This document shows, in pieces, positions 9,007 to 17,919 of a DNA stretch of 64,000 bases. This DNA is from Promethearchaeota archaeon (GTDB taxonomy: Archaea; Asgardarchaeota; Lokiarchaeia; Sigynarchaeales; SOKP01). The notes below the pieces were generated by a model, which saw only the letters and a list, made by a program, of their open reading frames with translations, made no database searches and was not told the origin of the DNA. The translations under genes were made by a program, and so were the position numbers. The stretch is from the NCBI GenBank assembly GCA_019057775.1, contig JAHLWT010000174.1, positions 22,162 to 86,161 on the forward strand. The letters are read 5' to 3'. The first letter of the stretch is position 1. Each line of letters starts with the position of its first letter.

Positions 9007-10299
9007 TTGAAAAAAAAAATAGCGTTTGTTGTCTATTATCATAAACTAAATTTTTACAGCTTAAATGCTCTAGTAGGTGCTTTAGAAACACAAGTGGAGC
9101 TAAACGATTTAAGTATATACTTTTTAAAAAAGGAGTCTCTCCTAGTACAAAAATTAGGGGATATTATTCCACAATACGAAATAATTATTGTAGGGATTTC
9201 CTTTTTCACAACTCAGCTTTTTGAGATCCGCGGTTTGATGTTTAACTTAAGAAGTAAATTCCAGAACAAATGTATTTTTATAGCGGGAGGTCCTCATCCA
9301 ACTGGAGATCCTTTAAGAACACTTAAGATGGGGTTTGATCTGGTTGTAGTCGGTGAAGGGGAAGCAACATTAATTGAATTAATTAGCAAAATAGATTCCG
9401 ACGATAAATATGAAGATATAAAGGGAGTTGCCTACTTTAACGAATTAGATGAATATGTTTATACTGGGAAGCGAGAACCCATCAATTTAGATGAATTCCC
9501 TCCCTTCCCCTTAAGAAATACACGATTTGGTGCTATAGAAATAACTCGAGGTTGTCCATATATCTGCTACTTCTGTCAAACCCCTTATATCTCTGGTACT
9601 TTACCACGGCATAGAAATATTGAAGTAATAGGTAAATATGTGAGAGAATTAAAGAATTTTTATGGAGATCAAACAGATATTAGGTTTATAACACCGAATT
9701 CTTTTGGATATGGTTCCCATGATGGAAAAAAACTTAATCTAGAAAAAATAGAAGAATTACTTTCTAACACAAGAAAGATTATTGGTAAAAAAGGCAAGAT
9801 CTTTTTTGGTACATTTCCTTCAGAAGTACGACCTGAGCATGTTTCTCAAGAGACATTAAATCTTATTTTAAAATATGCCAATAATGATAATATTACAATT
9901 GGAGCTCAATCAGGAAGTCAAAAAATATTGGATATATGCCATAGAGGCCATACAATTGAAGATGTACGCAATGCCGTGGAACTAACCTTAAATTCAAATC
10001 TTAAAATTAATGTAGATTTTATCTTTGGACTTCCTAATGAAATAGAAGAAGATATTAACTTATCCTTAAACCTAATGAAGGAATTAGTTGAAAAAGGTGC
10101 AAGAATTCATCTTCACTCTTTTATTCCTTTACCTCAAACTCCTTTTGCTAAAATTCCCATCTCTCGAATAAATCCGTTATATATAAAAGAAACTAAGAAG
10201 TTAATATCAAAGGGATTAGCTTTTGGTTATTGGAAAAAGCAAGAGAGACTCGCGATTAAAATCTCTCGATATCTGAGAGAAGATTATAAAATTAAGTAA
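9007..10299 (+). CDS. B12-binding-type radical SAM protein (MJ1487-like)
   Basis: 430 residues. Residues 1-150 form a Rossmann-like B12-binding domain (IIPQYEIIIVGISFFTTQLFE, GGPHPTGDP, VGEGEATLIELI). The radical SAM core follows with the cluster motif C-x3-C-x2-C in TRGCPYICYFCQTPYI at about residue 180, then IRFITPNSFGYGS and a strand rich in QSGS. The whole pattern matches the archaeal MJ1487-type family. It would be a [4Fe-4S]/SAM enzyme, perhaps a methyltransferase or methylthio-transferase; no substrate is known. No ATG exists before the B12 domain, so a TTG at 9007 must start it. It converges on the MutY gene with one base between stops. Confidence 0.85.
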   Translation: MKKKIAFVVYYHKLNFYSLNALVGALETQVELNDLSIYFLKKESLLVQKLGDIIPQYEIIIVGISFFTTQLFEIRGLMFNLRSKFQNKCIFIAGGPHPTGDPLRTLKMGFDLVVVGEGEATLIELISKIDSDDKYEDIKGVAYFNELDEYVYTGKREPINLDEFPPFPLRNTRFGAIEITRGCPYICYFCQTPYISGTLPRHRNIEVIGKYVRELKNFYGDQTDIRFITPNSFGYGSHDGKKLNLEKIEELLSNTRKIIGKKGKIFFGTFPSEVRPEHVSQETLNLILKYANNDNITIGAQSGSQKILDICHRGHTIEDVRNAVELTLNSNLKINVDFIFGLPNEIEEDINLSLNLMKELVEKGARIHLHSFIPLPQTPFAKIPISRINPLYIKETKKLISKGLAFGYWKKQERLAIKISRYLREDYKIK

Positions 10300-10300
10300 T

Positions 10301-11160
10301 TTATTGTTTTAAGATTCTCACTGCTGTTCCCTTTCTCTCAATAAATCCTTCTTTTTCAAGTTGATCAAGGATCTCTCTCAGCTTTTGGTTAGTAATCTTT
10401 TTTAATGTTTTCATTAACTCTGCATCCTTAAGTATATTTTTCTCTATTAAATTTTTTAAAATTAAGCCTTGAATTTGCCTATTTGATCCTTTAAAAGGAG
10501 ATTGTTTTCGGTAGTGAGAACTTCTTTTATTTAAATCAGGATACTTTTTTTTGAGCATAACACCATAATCCATTAAGGCATAGTACCATTCACGTGGATT
10601 CTTTTTGTCAACAGTTTCTTGAACCAATGGTAATATTTCCTTATCGGAAACATTTTTCTTTTTATGATTATGAAAAAAGAAATAGATGTAAACTATTCTT
10701 ATATTAGTTTCTATAAAGATTGTTGGTTTGTTGAACGCAAATGCGACTATCGAAGATGCTGTATTATGACCAATTTGTGGAAATGATTTCAATTCTTCGA
10801 TTGATTCAGGTAATTTTCCATTATAATTATTGATTATCATTTCAGCTATTTTCTTCAATGCGACGGCTCTCCTGTTATATCCTAACCCTTGCCATTCTTT
10901 TAATATATCTTCAAGTGAAGCTTTTGATAATGTTTGAAAGTCCGGAAATTTTCTAATAAAATTCATGAACTTTTCTGAAACTCTGTAAGCTGAGTTTGTT
11001 GAAGCATAATTTCAGATACTAAAATCTTATAGGGGGTGACACTTGTTCTGAACGGGAAGGTTCTACCATGTTTCATAAAATAGGTACGAATATTATCTTG
11101 AAACGTCCTTGGCACTTCAGGAGTTAATCCAGATTTATTATAAATAGTATAAAAATCAGA
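10301..11160 (-). pseudogene. MutY-like A/G-specific DNA glycosylase, interrupted by a frameshift
   Basis: The 221-codon frame at 10301-10966 encodes the HhH-GPD part of a MutY-type glycosylase: FPQIGHNTASSIVAFAF (HhH) and FIETNIRIVYIYFFF, then YYALMDYGVMLKKK. The ATG at 10966 is internal. Upstream on the same strand, a second frame (about 10990-11160) encodes the missing N-terminus: HGRTFPFRTSVTPYKILV followed by SEIMLQQTQ. Between QQTQ and YRVSEKFMNF one base is missing near 10990, so the two halves join only after a +1 correction. The family's final C-terminal NUDIX-like and Fe-S parts are absent; instead there is a winged-helix-like tail. No clear NTG start precedes the N-terminal part except a GTG at 11115. 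Either a real pseudogene or a sequence error. Confidence 0.82.
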
Positions 11161-11535
11161 AATAAGGATTTCTGTGCACCTAATTCTCTTGTAAAATCTT
11201 TTAAATAATATAAAAAAGGAAATTAATTATCTGTTTTAATTGTTTTGAAAGACTTCAAACTATGTATTAGCCCTAACCCTTAAAAATGCTTCACTTTTGC
11301 ACAAATCTGTTTATTCGGAATTCGGATTCAATTTTTCTTTCTCTAAATTTATACAGGATTTCTTAATATTCAGTTAGATTTGTTATATTAAATTTCAAAA
11401 ATATAAAAGAATTAATATAATATATAAAAAAGATAAAAAGATTAATTAAATAGTATATAAAACTAATAAGAAAATTTATTAAAATTATCAATTTATCCTT
11501 GATTTTTTTAAATAATTTGTAATTATTATAACTGG
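11161..11535. other. AT-rich intergenic region
   Basis: About 370 bases, more than 80% A+T in its second half (11380-11530). It must hold divergent promoters for the MutY remnant and the receiver gene at 11536, but no single TATA box stands out from the background. A 62-codon frame on the minus strand here is low-complexity Ile/Phe/Tyr and is not credible. Confidence 0.4.
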
Positions 11536-12378
11536 GTGGTCTCAATCTCAAACAATCTGAATAAAAAAATTATGGAAGAATATGAGAAGGAAACAGGTAA
11601 AAAAGCCATTTGGCGAGATAGGGTAACTGAAAGTTTTAAAAAATGGCAAAAAGGGGAAAAAATTTATGAAAAAAATAAAGAAAGAGTTATGATTTTAGTT
11701 TCAGACGAAATTAAAAAGAAATGGCAATATTTTATTAAAGAAAATGAGATACCCACATTATCAAAGCTCATAAGAAAAGGAGTGAATTTTTTTATAGAAT
11801 TTACTGAAGAATCGCGTTCATTAAAGTCAGCATCCCAAATCTCGCATGAATTGAAAGAAGCATTAACTATAATTAAAGGATATTCACATATTTTGTTTGA
11901 AAACTATAAAGATAAACTGGATTGGGATATTATATTAAAACTAAAAACAATTTACGACCAAAGTATAATTTTAGAAAATAAAATAATAAATAACTTGGAA
12001 AAACCAAGTGCTAAGGATTTGAAATATGACATTTTAATAATTGAAGATGATCCCCTCACAATTGACCTACTATTTGATTTCTTTCAAAGCAAAGGTTTCT
12101 CATGTAAACATACAACATCAGCTTCAGAAGCTTTGGAAGAAATGCAAAGAGGCACTCCAAAATTAATTTTACTAGATATAATCTTACCAGACATTAACGG
12201 TTATGAGATTTGTAAAAAAATCAAGTCTAATTCAAACTTTAAAAAGATTCCAATTTATTACATAACGGCTTTACCTGGTTCTGAAGTTATTGATAAAATA
12301 GAGGAAACAGGCGCAGATGGATATTTTCTAAAACCATTTAATTTTTCGCAATTTGAAGCTCTCTTCGAGTTTCTATAA
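11536..12378 (+). CDS. Response regulator with N-terminal degenerate HisKA-like region
   Basis: 280 residues. The first 100 are basic and helical (YEKETGKKAIWRDRVTESF, then a ribbon-helix-like VMILVSDEIKKKWQYF). Residues ~103-125 (SQISHELKEALTIIKGYSHI) mimic the HisKA phospho-acceptor helix, including ISHEL, but the usual RTPL is KEAL. A receiver domain fills residues ~163-280: IIEDDP, phospho-acceptor Asp in LLDIILPDING, Thr in YITALP, Lys in LKPF. The start is GTG 11536; ATG 11572 is the alternative. It converges with the PAS kinase at 12414 (35-base gap), and its receiver resembles the protein at 1988. Confidence 0.85.
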   Translation: MVSISNNLNKKIMEEYEKETGKKAIWRDRVTESFKKWQKGEKIYEKNKERVMILVSDEIKKKWQYFIKENEIPTLSKLIRKGVNFFIEFTEESRSLKSASQISHELKEALTIIKGYSHILFENYKDKLDWDIILKLKTIYDQSIILENKIINNLEKPSAKDLKYDILIIEDDPLTIDLLFDFFQSKGFSCKHTTSASEALEEMQRGTPKLILLDIILPDINGYEICKKIKSNSNFKKIPIYYITALPGSEVIDKIEETGADGYFLKPFNFSQFEALFEFL

Positions 12379-12413
12379 ATAATAATTAAATTATGAGATC
12401 ATAAAACTACAAT

Positions 12414-13553
12414 TTAAAGAATCCTGAAGAGCCTAACTTTGAATTCAGATCCTTTATTTCTACCTTCAGATTTAACAAAAATTTGACCTCCATGAAGTTT
12501 TACTATTTCTTTCGAAATATATAATCCAAGTCCAGAGCCTTCAGTAACAACACCTAATGATTTTCCATAATGCTCTATTTTTCCGAACTTTTTAAATAGC
12601 TTTTTCTTTTCCTCTTCTATTAAGCCAATACCAGTGTCCTTTATAGAAAGATCAACAAACTCACCAAAATCTTTCAATTTAATAAATACTTTCCCCCCCT
12701 TTGGAGTATATTTTATTGCATTTGAAAGTAAATTAATGATAACTTGCTCAATTCTAATTCTATCTAATTCTATGTAAATGTCGCTTTTAAAATCTATGAT
12801 TAAAAGAAGGTTCCGTTCATTTGCTAGATGGATCATATCTTTCACGCATTCCTTTACAATATCCACAATATTTTCCTTTTGAATTTTTAATTTCATCTGA
12901 TTACTATCAATTCGTGATGTATCGACGATATCGGAAACAAGGTCCTTCAACCTTACTCCCCCCCTCCTTATAATTTCAACGTATTTATAAAGTTCAGCAT
13001 CAAATTTTTTTTCAAGGTATTCAAAAATTCTCTGTGAAGCACCAACTATAGCATTTAATGGAGTCTTTAACTCATGTGAGATTCTAATTATTAGATCAGT
13101 TTTTATTTGATTAAGTTCTGATAATTTATTAACCCTTTGAATTATGAGATTCTCAGCTTCATTTTTTTCAGTAATATCAATGATGGTTCCTTGCTCTCCA
13201 TCTTCTCCTTTAGATTTATCATATATTTTTTGGATCGTTTCTAAAACCCAGTGAATTTTTCCTCGTTTATCTTTTATCCGATATTCTCTTTGCGTGGATT
13301 TTTGAGATGAATTTTTAAATTTTTCAATCATCTTTTGAACTTTTGCTATATCATCTTTATGGATAAGTTGATTCCATTTAATTCGTTCAGATGTAAAATC
13401 AGTTTCAATATAACCAGTTATTTTTTCAACAGAACCTTGAAAAAATGCAACTGAAAAATCATGATATCTTCTAAAAGCAATACCGTGAAAGTTTTCTATA
13501 AAGGCGCGATATCTTTCTTCAGATTCTATTAATTTTTGTTCAGCATTTTGCAT
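12414..13553 (-). CDS. PAS sensor histidine kinase
   Basis: 379 residues, soluble. One PAS domain with PAC (about 1-130: LIESEERYRAFIENFHGIAF ... GTIIDITEKNEAE), HisKA with phospho-acceptor motif IRISHELKTPLNAIVGASQ, then HATPase with N box NLLSNAIKYTPKGG, G1 DTGIGLIEEEKKKLF and G2 GSGLGLYISKEIVKLHGG. All catalytic motifs are intact. The convergent receiver protein ends 35 bases away and may be its substrate. The C-terminal half is closely similar to the kinase at the window start. Confidence 0.93.
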   Translation of the reverse strand: MQNAEQKLIESEERYRAFIENFHGIAFRRYHDFSVAFFQGSVEKITGYIETDFTSERIKWNQLIHKDDIAKVQKMIEKFKNSSQKSTQREYRIKDKRGKIHWVLETIQKIYDKSKGEDGEQGTIIDITEKNEAENLIIQRVNKLSELNQIKTDLIIRISHELKTPLNAIVGASQRIFEYLEKKFDAELYKYVEIIRRGGVRLKDLVSDIVDTSRIDSNQMKLKIQKENIVDIVKECVKDMIHLANERNLLLIIDFKSDIYIELDRIRIEQVIINLLSNAIKYTPKGGKVFIKLKDFGEFVDLSIKDTGIGLIEEEKKKLFKKFGKIEHYGKSLGVVTEGSGLGLYISKEIVKLHGGQIFVKSEGRNKGSEFKVRLFRIL

Positions 13554-13750
13554 AATATTTAAAGGTCAATAGTTCTATAATTTGATTCTCCAATGTGAAA
13601 CTAGTAGTATTTAATTGAAAATAGTAGTCCGATTAATTAATCAGTTTTATTAATTTATAATTTTGGAAATAGATAACGTTCAAATAAAATTCTATATATT
13701 TTTAATACAAATCTTTAACGCAAAATTGACTTTTTCGAGAAGATCTTTTT

Positions 13751-14374
13751 ATGTATATATTATTCTTTCTTTGTATATTTGGAATAACTTGTTTAATGCC
13801 AATCTATTTTTTCTCAGTTGAACACCAAAAACTTCAAGAAAAATATGGTAAAGAAAAAGGTCTCAAAATTGCTATGATCTTTGGGTTAATATCTGGTTGG
13901 GGGTTCTTTCTATTTCTATTTGGACTATGGATTTCACCTCAACCTACATTTGAAATCAAATTTTTCCGATTAAATTTACATTTATTTTCAATTTTTAATT
14001 ACTCCATTAATTTAATCCAACTTCTGATATCAATTCCTCTCATCTCTATAGGCGCTTGGTTTGGTATAATAGGTGTAAAAGAAATCACACTTAAAGTAGC
14101 TGAAACTCATAGGCCTGAAAAAATCATTAGTTCTGGGATCTACACAAGAATAAGGCATCCTCAATATTTAGGAGCAATTGTATCTCATATAGGAATTTCA
14201 GTTTTACTCTCATCTCTATTCTCATTAATCTCGAGTCCTTTAATAATGCTACTAATATATTTTATGTCTTTGAAAGAAGAAAAAGAACTTGTAAAAGAAT
14301 TTGGAAAGGAGTATGAGATTTATAAGAAAAAAGTTCCAATGTTTTGCCCGAAGTTAAGAAGTACAAAAATTTAG
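13751..14374 (+). CDS. Isoprenylcysteine carboxyl methyltransferase (ICMT/PEMT)-like membrane protein
   Basis: 207 residues with about five TM helices. The C-terminal half has the ICMT/PEMT signature: ISSGIYTRIRHPQYLGAIVS (G-x-Y-x-x-x-R-H-P-x-Y-x-G), a hydrophobic helix pair, and EEKELVKEFGKEYEIYKKKV near the end (E-E ... F-G-x-x-Y-x-x-Y). These enzymes transfer a methyl group from SAM at the membrane, to prenyl-cysteine in eukaryotes and to various lipids or small molecules in prokaryotes. The substrate here is unknown. Starts on ATG 13751 and is monocistronic. Confidence 0.85.
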   Translation: MYILFFLCIFGITCLMPIYFFSVEHQKLQEKYGKEKGLKIAMIFGLISGWGFFLFLFGLWISPQPTFEIKFFRLNLHLFSIFNYSINLIQLLISIPLISIGAWFGIIGVKEITLKVAETHRPEKIISSGIYTRIRHPQYLGAIVSHIGISVLLSSLFSLISSPLIMLLIYFMSLKEEKELVKEFGKEYEIYKKKVPMFCPKLRSTKI

Positions 14375-14502
14375 ATATGATTTACTAAGATTTATCAATT
14401 TAATTAGTAAATGTTAATAGAAATACATAAAAAATAATAGTAAATATTTAAATTCCTTTTATATTTTATATTTTTATAAAAATAGATTTTCTAAGATTTT
14501 CC

Positions 14503-14841
14503 ATGGCACAAGACAAAGTCGATATATCAGATTTAGAGGCTTTTATAAACGGTTTAAAAGATTCCATTGATACTTTAGGAAGTTTAGATCCAACTAAAGC
14601 TAGAGGTTTTCAAGCGCAAATCGCAAAAGCAATTTCTGATTTACGGTTAAAAAGATCTGCAAAAATAGAGCCGATCCCCAAACATATTGGCCACTTCTCT
14701 GAAGATGACTTAAAAAAAATGTTATTAAATGAATTAGAAACATTAAAAGAACATTTAAACTCTTCTGATTATAATCGGAGGAGAAAATTTGAATTAGTTA
14801 TGAAAATAACTCGTTTGAGAGATCAAATTAATCATATGTAA
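14503..14841 (+). CDS. Hypothetical helical protein
   Basis: 112 residues, all helical, basic, without recognised domain: ISDLEAFINGLKDSIDTLG at the front and FELVMKITRLRDQINHM at the end. Its stop lies 46 bases before the TatD-type DNase gene on the same strand, and a TATA-like TATATTTTATATTTT tract lies at 14460-14475, so the two could share a transcript. No function assigned. Confidence 0.6.
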   Translation: MAQDKVDISDLEAFINGLKDSIDTLGSLDPTKARGFQAQIAKAISDLRLKRSAKIEPIPKHIGHFSEDDLKKMLLNELETLKEHLNSSDYNRRRKFELVMKITRLRDQINHM

Positions 14842-14887
14842 CCTACTTATTTTGAACTGTTCATTATTTAATGACAGGGTTTAAAAA

Positions 14888-15646
14888 ATGTTAATCGATG
14901 TCCATTGTCATGCTAACCTTTATTTAAATTTAGAGGATATCATTAAAGAAGCTAAAAGTGTTGGAGTTGAAAAAATAATTGCCGTTGGGATGAGTGTTAT
15001 CAGCTTAGAAAGGATATTAGAAATATCTAAACATTATGAATCAATATATCCTGCTTTGGGCATTCATCCAGAAGAGGTGAGAATGAATAAAGATATTGAA
15101 GGTCAACTAGATTCCTTGATTGAAAAAATTAAAAAAAATAAAGAATTGCTATGTGCGATTGGTGAAATTGGATTAGATCATCATTTTATAAAAGAAAAAG
15201 AACTTTATCCCCTGCAAAGAAAAATCTTCGAGAAGTTGTTGGTAGTTGCTCAGGAGTTAGAATTATCAGTAAATTTACATACCAAAGGAGCTGAAAAATT
15301 AGTGTTTGATATTCTTCCATCATATAACATCCCAAATATTAACATTCACTGGTATTCTGGTCCTGAAGATCTCTTAAAACTAGGAATTGATCGAGGCTAT
15401 TATTTTTCGATAACTCCTGCAATAATGTATTCTCCAGCAGTTAAAAAAACCGCAGAAAAGGTTAATAAAAACCATATCTTACTTGAAAGTGATGGACCAG
15501 TCAAATATTCAGGCAAAATTGGGGCTCCAGAAATGTTAAGAGAAGTTTTAAATAATGTTTCGAAAGTAAAGGGTATCCCTTCTGAAGAGTTGGAAACCAT
15601 TATCTACAAAAACACCCAACGCATCTTCCCAAAAGTTTTTCAGTAG
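14888..15646 (+). CDS. TatD-family metal-dependent hydrolase/DNase
   Basis: 252 residues, a complete TatD: metal ligands HxH in LIDVHCHANLYL (residues ~3-9), ALGIHPEEV, the Glu in IGEIGLDHHF, LHTKGA, NIHWYSG and the late Asp in LLESDGP. The family has 3'-5' exonuclease activity on DNA and acts in the cytosol. The C-terminal part of the barrel is present, so it is full length. It converges with the thymidylate synthase-like gene (10 bases between stops). Confidence 0.92.
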   Translation: MLIDVHCHANLYLNLEDIIKEAKSVGVEKIIAVGMSVISLERILEISKHYESIYPALGIHPEEVRMNKDIEGQLDSLIEKIKKNKELLCAIGEIGLDHHFIKEKELYPLQRKIFEKLLVVAQELELSVNLHTKGAEKLVFDILPSYNIPNINIHWYSGPEDLLKLGIDRGYYFSITPAIMYSPAVKKTAEKVNKNHILLESDGPVKYSGKIGAPEMLREVLNNVSKVKGIPSEELETIIYKNTQRIFPKVFQ

Positions 15647-15656
15647 GACTACAGTA

Positions 15657-16664
15657 TTATTCAATTAAATCTTTAATCTCTGGAGGAAATTCTTCTCCCT
15701 TATTTTTCATTCGCAGGAGCATGTCTTTAACTTCTGAGATAGTATTTCCATAGATATGGAGAGAATTACTAAAATCTAAGTAATGTCCCATCTCAACTCT
15801 TAATTGATCAGCAACGTACTTTTGAATCCTAACCATCCCATTTACATTAGCCTCCCATGCTCTAAATAAATCTCGGCTTCTCCATGTAGTTTGCATGATT
15901 AACTTCCCCTCTTTTATACGCATATAAATTCGTTGCAAACAGGGAGGATCTAGATGATAAGGATCCACTAAAGGTCTCCATGTAATTGCCTGTGCTCGCC
16001 GACTATATGGTTTCTCTTTCAATTTCTGTATTATATCTTCAATTTGGTTAATTCTTGGAAAATTTAAAATACCTATTGGTATTGTATCTGTTCCTAATTT
16101 ATCTGAAATTTTTTTATCTAATTCAAATTCTACTCCTTCTTTTAGTTTCCATATAACTGTATCTTCTGTTGTTCTTAGTTTTTCAGCTTGAATTAATTTC
16201 TGATGCTTTTTGACAATTTCACTATCCACAAATTTTACATCATAATATTTATGAATTGTGTCTTCGAGAGCAAAGGGAGTATAATTGAAAACTCTATCAT
16301 GATATGAATATGGAAAACTTACTCCAGACTCATGTATGAAATGATCATTTACTCCATCTAAAATCTCTTCAATATACCCACTCTGGATTGATCCTATTAA
16401 ATACGTATCTGCCATGCAACCATAAATCTTATAAGAATTACCGTACTTAGATTTAATTTTTAAGATTTTATCATTTCGCATTATAGGACTACTTAATGGT
16501 TCTTTGACCTCTATTAAAACTGTAGCATCTTTAGATTTAGAAGGGTGATCTTCGGGTTTATCATATTCCGTTTTAATATCGTCACCATTGTATAATACTT
16601 GGCCAACAGCAGATAACCAAGCATCTCGAATATTGTTTTTTGAAATAAAAAAGACTTTAGCCAT
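15657..16664 (-). CDS. Thymidylate synthase (ThyA)-like protein
   Basis: 335 residues. The C-terminal ~150 residues carry the ThyA features: SRRAQAITWRP (phosphate Arg region), the nucleophile Cys in DPPCLQRIYMRI, TWRSRDLFRAWEANVNG (R-S-x-D and the Asn of the dUMP site) and YLDFSNSLHIYGN (H-x-Y). The N-terminal half is diverged, as in archaeal-type ThyA. It would methylate or hydroxymethylate a pyrimidine nucleotide; thymidylate synthesis is the likely role, and no other ThyA or ThyX is in the window. Convergent with tatD. Confidence 0.82.
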   Translation of the reverse strand: MAKVFFISKNNIRDAWLSAVGQVLYNGDDIKTEYDKPEDHPSKSKDATVLIEVKEPLSSPIMRNDKILKIKSKYGNSYKIYGCMADTYLIGSIQSGYIEEILDGVNDHFIHESGVSFPYSYHDRVFNYTPFALEDTIHKYYDVKFVDSEIVKKHQKLIQAEKLRTTEDTVIWKLKEGVEFELDKKISDKLGTDTIPIGILNFPRINQIEDIIQKLKEKPYSRRAQAITWRPLVDPYHLDPPCLQRIYMRIKEGKLIMQTTWRSRDLFRAWEANVNGMVRIQKYVADQLRVEMGHYLDFSNSLHIYGNTISEVKDMLLRMKNKGEEFPPEIKDLIE

Positions 16665-16956
16665 TTTTGAACAATTTGAAAAGATAATTTCGATATATTT
16701 TGATATGGATATTTACAATTTACATTATTAGAATATAATTGTTAAAATCTTAATAAAATTCTATTGAGGTCATCAAATTTTTAATACACCTCAATCAGTT
16801 TATTATAGTTGCTGATAGTTTTAGATTTTCATAACATTTATAAAACCAAAATTTTCATTATATTACTATAAGATTGTATTAGTACTTTACAAGAATTCAA
16901 TTCAAAGAAAAACTCAATTGATAAAAAAGAATTTAAAAAGTATAGGTTGAAATAGA

Positions 16957-17160
16957 ATGGGTGACGATAAGGAAAAAAAGAAAAAAAGTAAATTTGGAAA
17001 GAAATTCAAGAAAGGTTTTGCTAAAGGTTTAGGAAAACTAGTGGAAGGAGTTACAGGCTCAGAAGCAGCAGGAAAAGGAGTCAAGAAAGCTGTAAAATCT
17101 GGAAGCTTGAAGAAAGGGATTAAAAAAGGAATGAAAGAAGCTAAAGAAGACGACGATTGA
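16957..17160 (+). CDS. Small lysine-rich protein A
   Basis: 67 residues, about one third lysine, with Gly/Ala-rich repeats of the form KKGxxKG (KKFKKGFAKGLGKLVEG, GKGVKKAVKSGSLKKGIKKG) and acidic ends. An amphipathic, basic helical protein, perhaps nucleic-acid or membrane binding. A paralogue of similar style follows at 17342. AT-rich promoter region with TATA-like elements upstream (16850-16880). No known family. Confidence 0.7.
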   Translation: MGDDKEKKKKSKFGKKFKKGFAKGLGKLVEGVTGSEAAGKGVKKAVKSGSLKKGIKKGMKEAKEDDD

Positions 17161-17341
17161 TTTAATTTTCAATATTGATTATTATTTATTCTTTTGCAAA
17201 AAACATCTCCGAAAGTAGATTACGATCAACTCTTCCGTTAACAAAATTTTCCTTTTTCTCTATATAAAAGCTTATAAAACTTAGTATCATATAAAATTAT
17301 GAATATAATTTATTACACAAAAAATTATAGTGGGAACTGAA

Positions 17342-17509
17342 ATGGGATTTAAGGATAAGTTAAAAAAAGCTGCTAAAGGAAAAGTTGAAGAACTAAAGGA
17401 AAATAAAGAACTTGGAGAAAAAGCTGAAAAAGTTGCTAAAAAGGGAATAAAAAAGGGAGCTAAAGAACTTAAGAAGAGAAAGGATAAAAAGGAAGAGGAA
17501 GCCGAATAA
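17342..17509 (+). CDS. Small lysine-rich protein B
   Basis: 55 residues, ATG 17342 to TAA 17509. It starts MGFKDKLKKAAKGKVEELKE and ends KKRKDKKEEEAE. Composition and the pattern MGxKxKxKKxxK...EKxAKKGIKKGAKEL match the 67-residue protein 180 bases upstream, so the two are tandem paralogues. The sequence before the ATG (TAGTGGGAACTGAA) holds a weak purine-rich site. A 75-codon frame on the opposite strand is just its shadow (low-complexity Ser/Phe). Confidence 0.7.
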   Translation: MGFKDKLKKAAKGKVEELKENKELGEKAEKVAKKGIKKGAKELKKRKDKKEEEAE

Positions 17510-17623
17510 ATCAATTAGAACATTATTTTTTTATTTATACTTATTTTTATTAGCGTCAAATTTTTAACAGTGAAATTATATTAAATTTATAGAAAATATA
17601 AATTAAAGAGTTTTTATTTAAAA

Positions 17624-17914
17624 ATGAAACTAAATCTCGAATTTTCTCCACCTTTTAATGAAGTAACTAAAAATCTGTTTGAGACACTTGAATTTGAAAA
17701 AGAACTGACTTTGTATGAATTCATAGATTTTCTTGGGAAAAAGTTTGGAAATAAAATTAGTGATTTAATCTGGGAAAAAGGAGAGAAGGGAAAATTCAAT
17801 AAATTACTTTCTATTGTGATAAATGGAAGAAGTTATCGTCACGATAAATTTTTAGAAACTCTTTTAAAAGATGGAGACCAAATCGTCTTTATTTATATTT
17901 ACTTCGGGGGTTGA
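17624..17914 (+). CDS. MoaD/ThiS-type ubiquitin-like protein ending in Gly-Gly
   Basis: 96 residues with a beta-grasp pattern: LNLEFSPPFNEVT (strand 1), a helix FIDFLGKKFG, LLSIVINGRSYR (the family's 'vlVNG' strand), LLKDGDQIVFIYIYFGG at the end (family 'LkdGDeVailpp..GG'). The exposed C-terminal Gly-Gly is the site activated by an E1-like enzyme in MoaD, ThiS, Urm1 and archaeal SAMPs. It could donate sulfur for molybdopterin or tRNA thiolation, or be conjugated to proteins. No E1, MoaE or JAMM protease is nearby. It converges with the membrane gene at 17920 with five bases between stops. Confidence 0.8.
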   Translation: MKLNLEFSPPFNEVTKNLFETLEFEKELTLYEFIDFLGKKFGNKISDLIWEKGEKGKFNKLLSIVINGRSYRHDKFLETLLKDGDQIVFIYIYFGG

Positions 17915-17919
17915 TCTTC

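Noticed and set aside
10301..10966. Naturally short MutY starting at ATG 10966
   Set aside because: The family N-terminus, including the PFR and MLQQTQ motifs, is present upstream one base out of frame.
11363..11551. 62-codon minus-strand frame in AT-rich DNA
   Set aside because: Ile/Phe/Tyr/Asn low complexity, no ribosome site, overlaps the start of the receiver gene.
17287..17514. 75-codon minus-strand frame
   Set aside because: Antisense shadow of the lysine-rich 55-residue protein; Ser/Phe repeats are the mirror of Lys codons.
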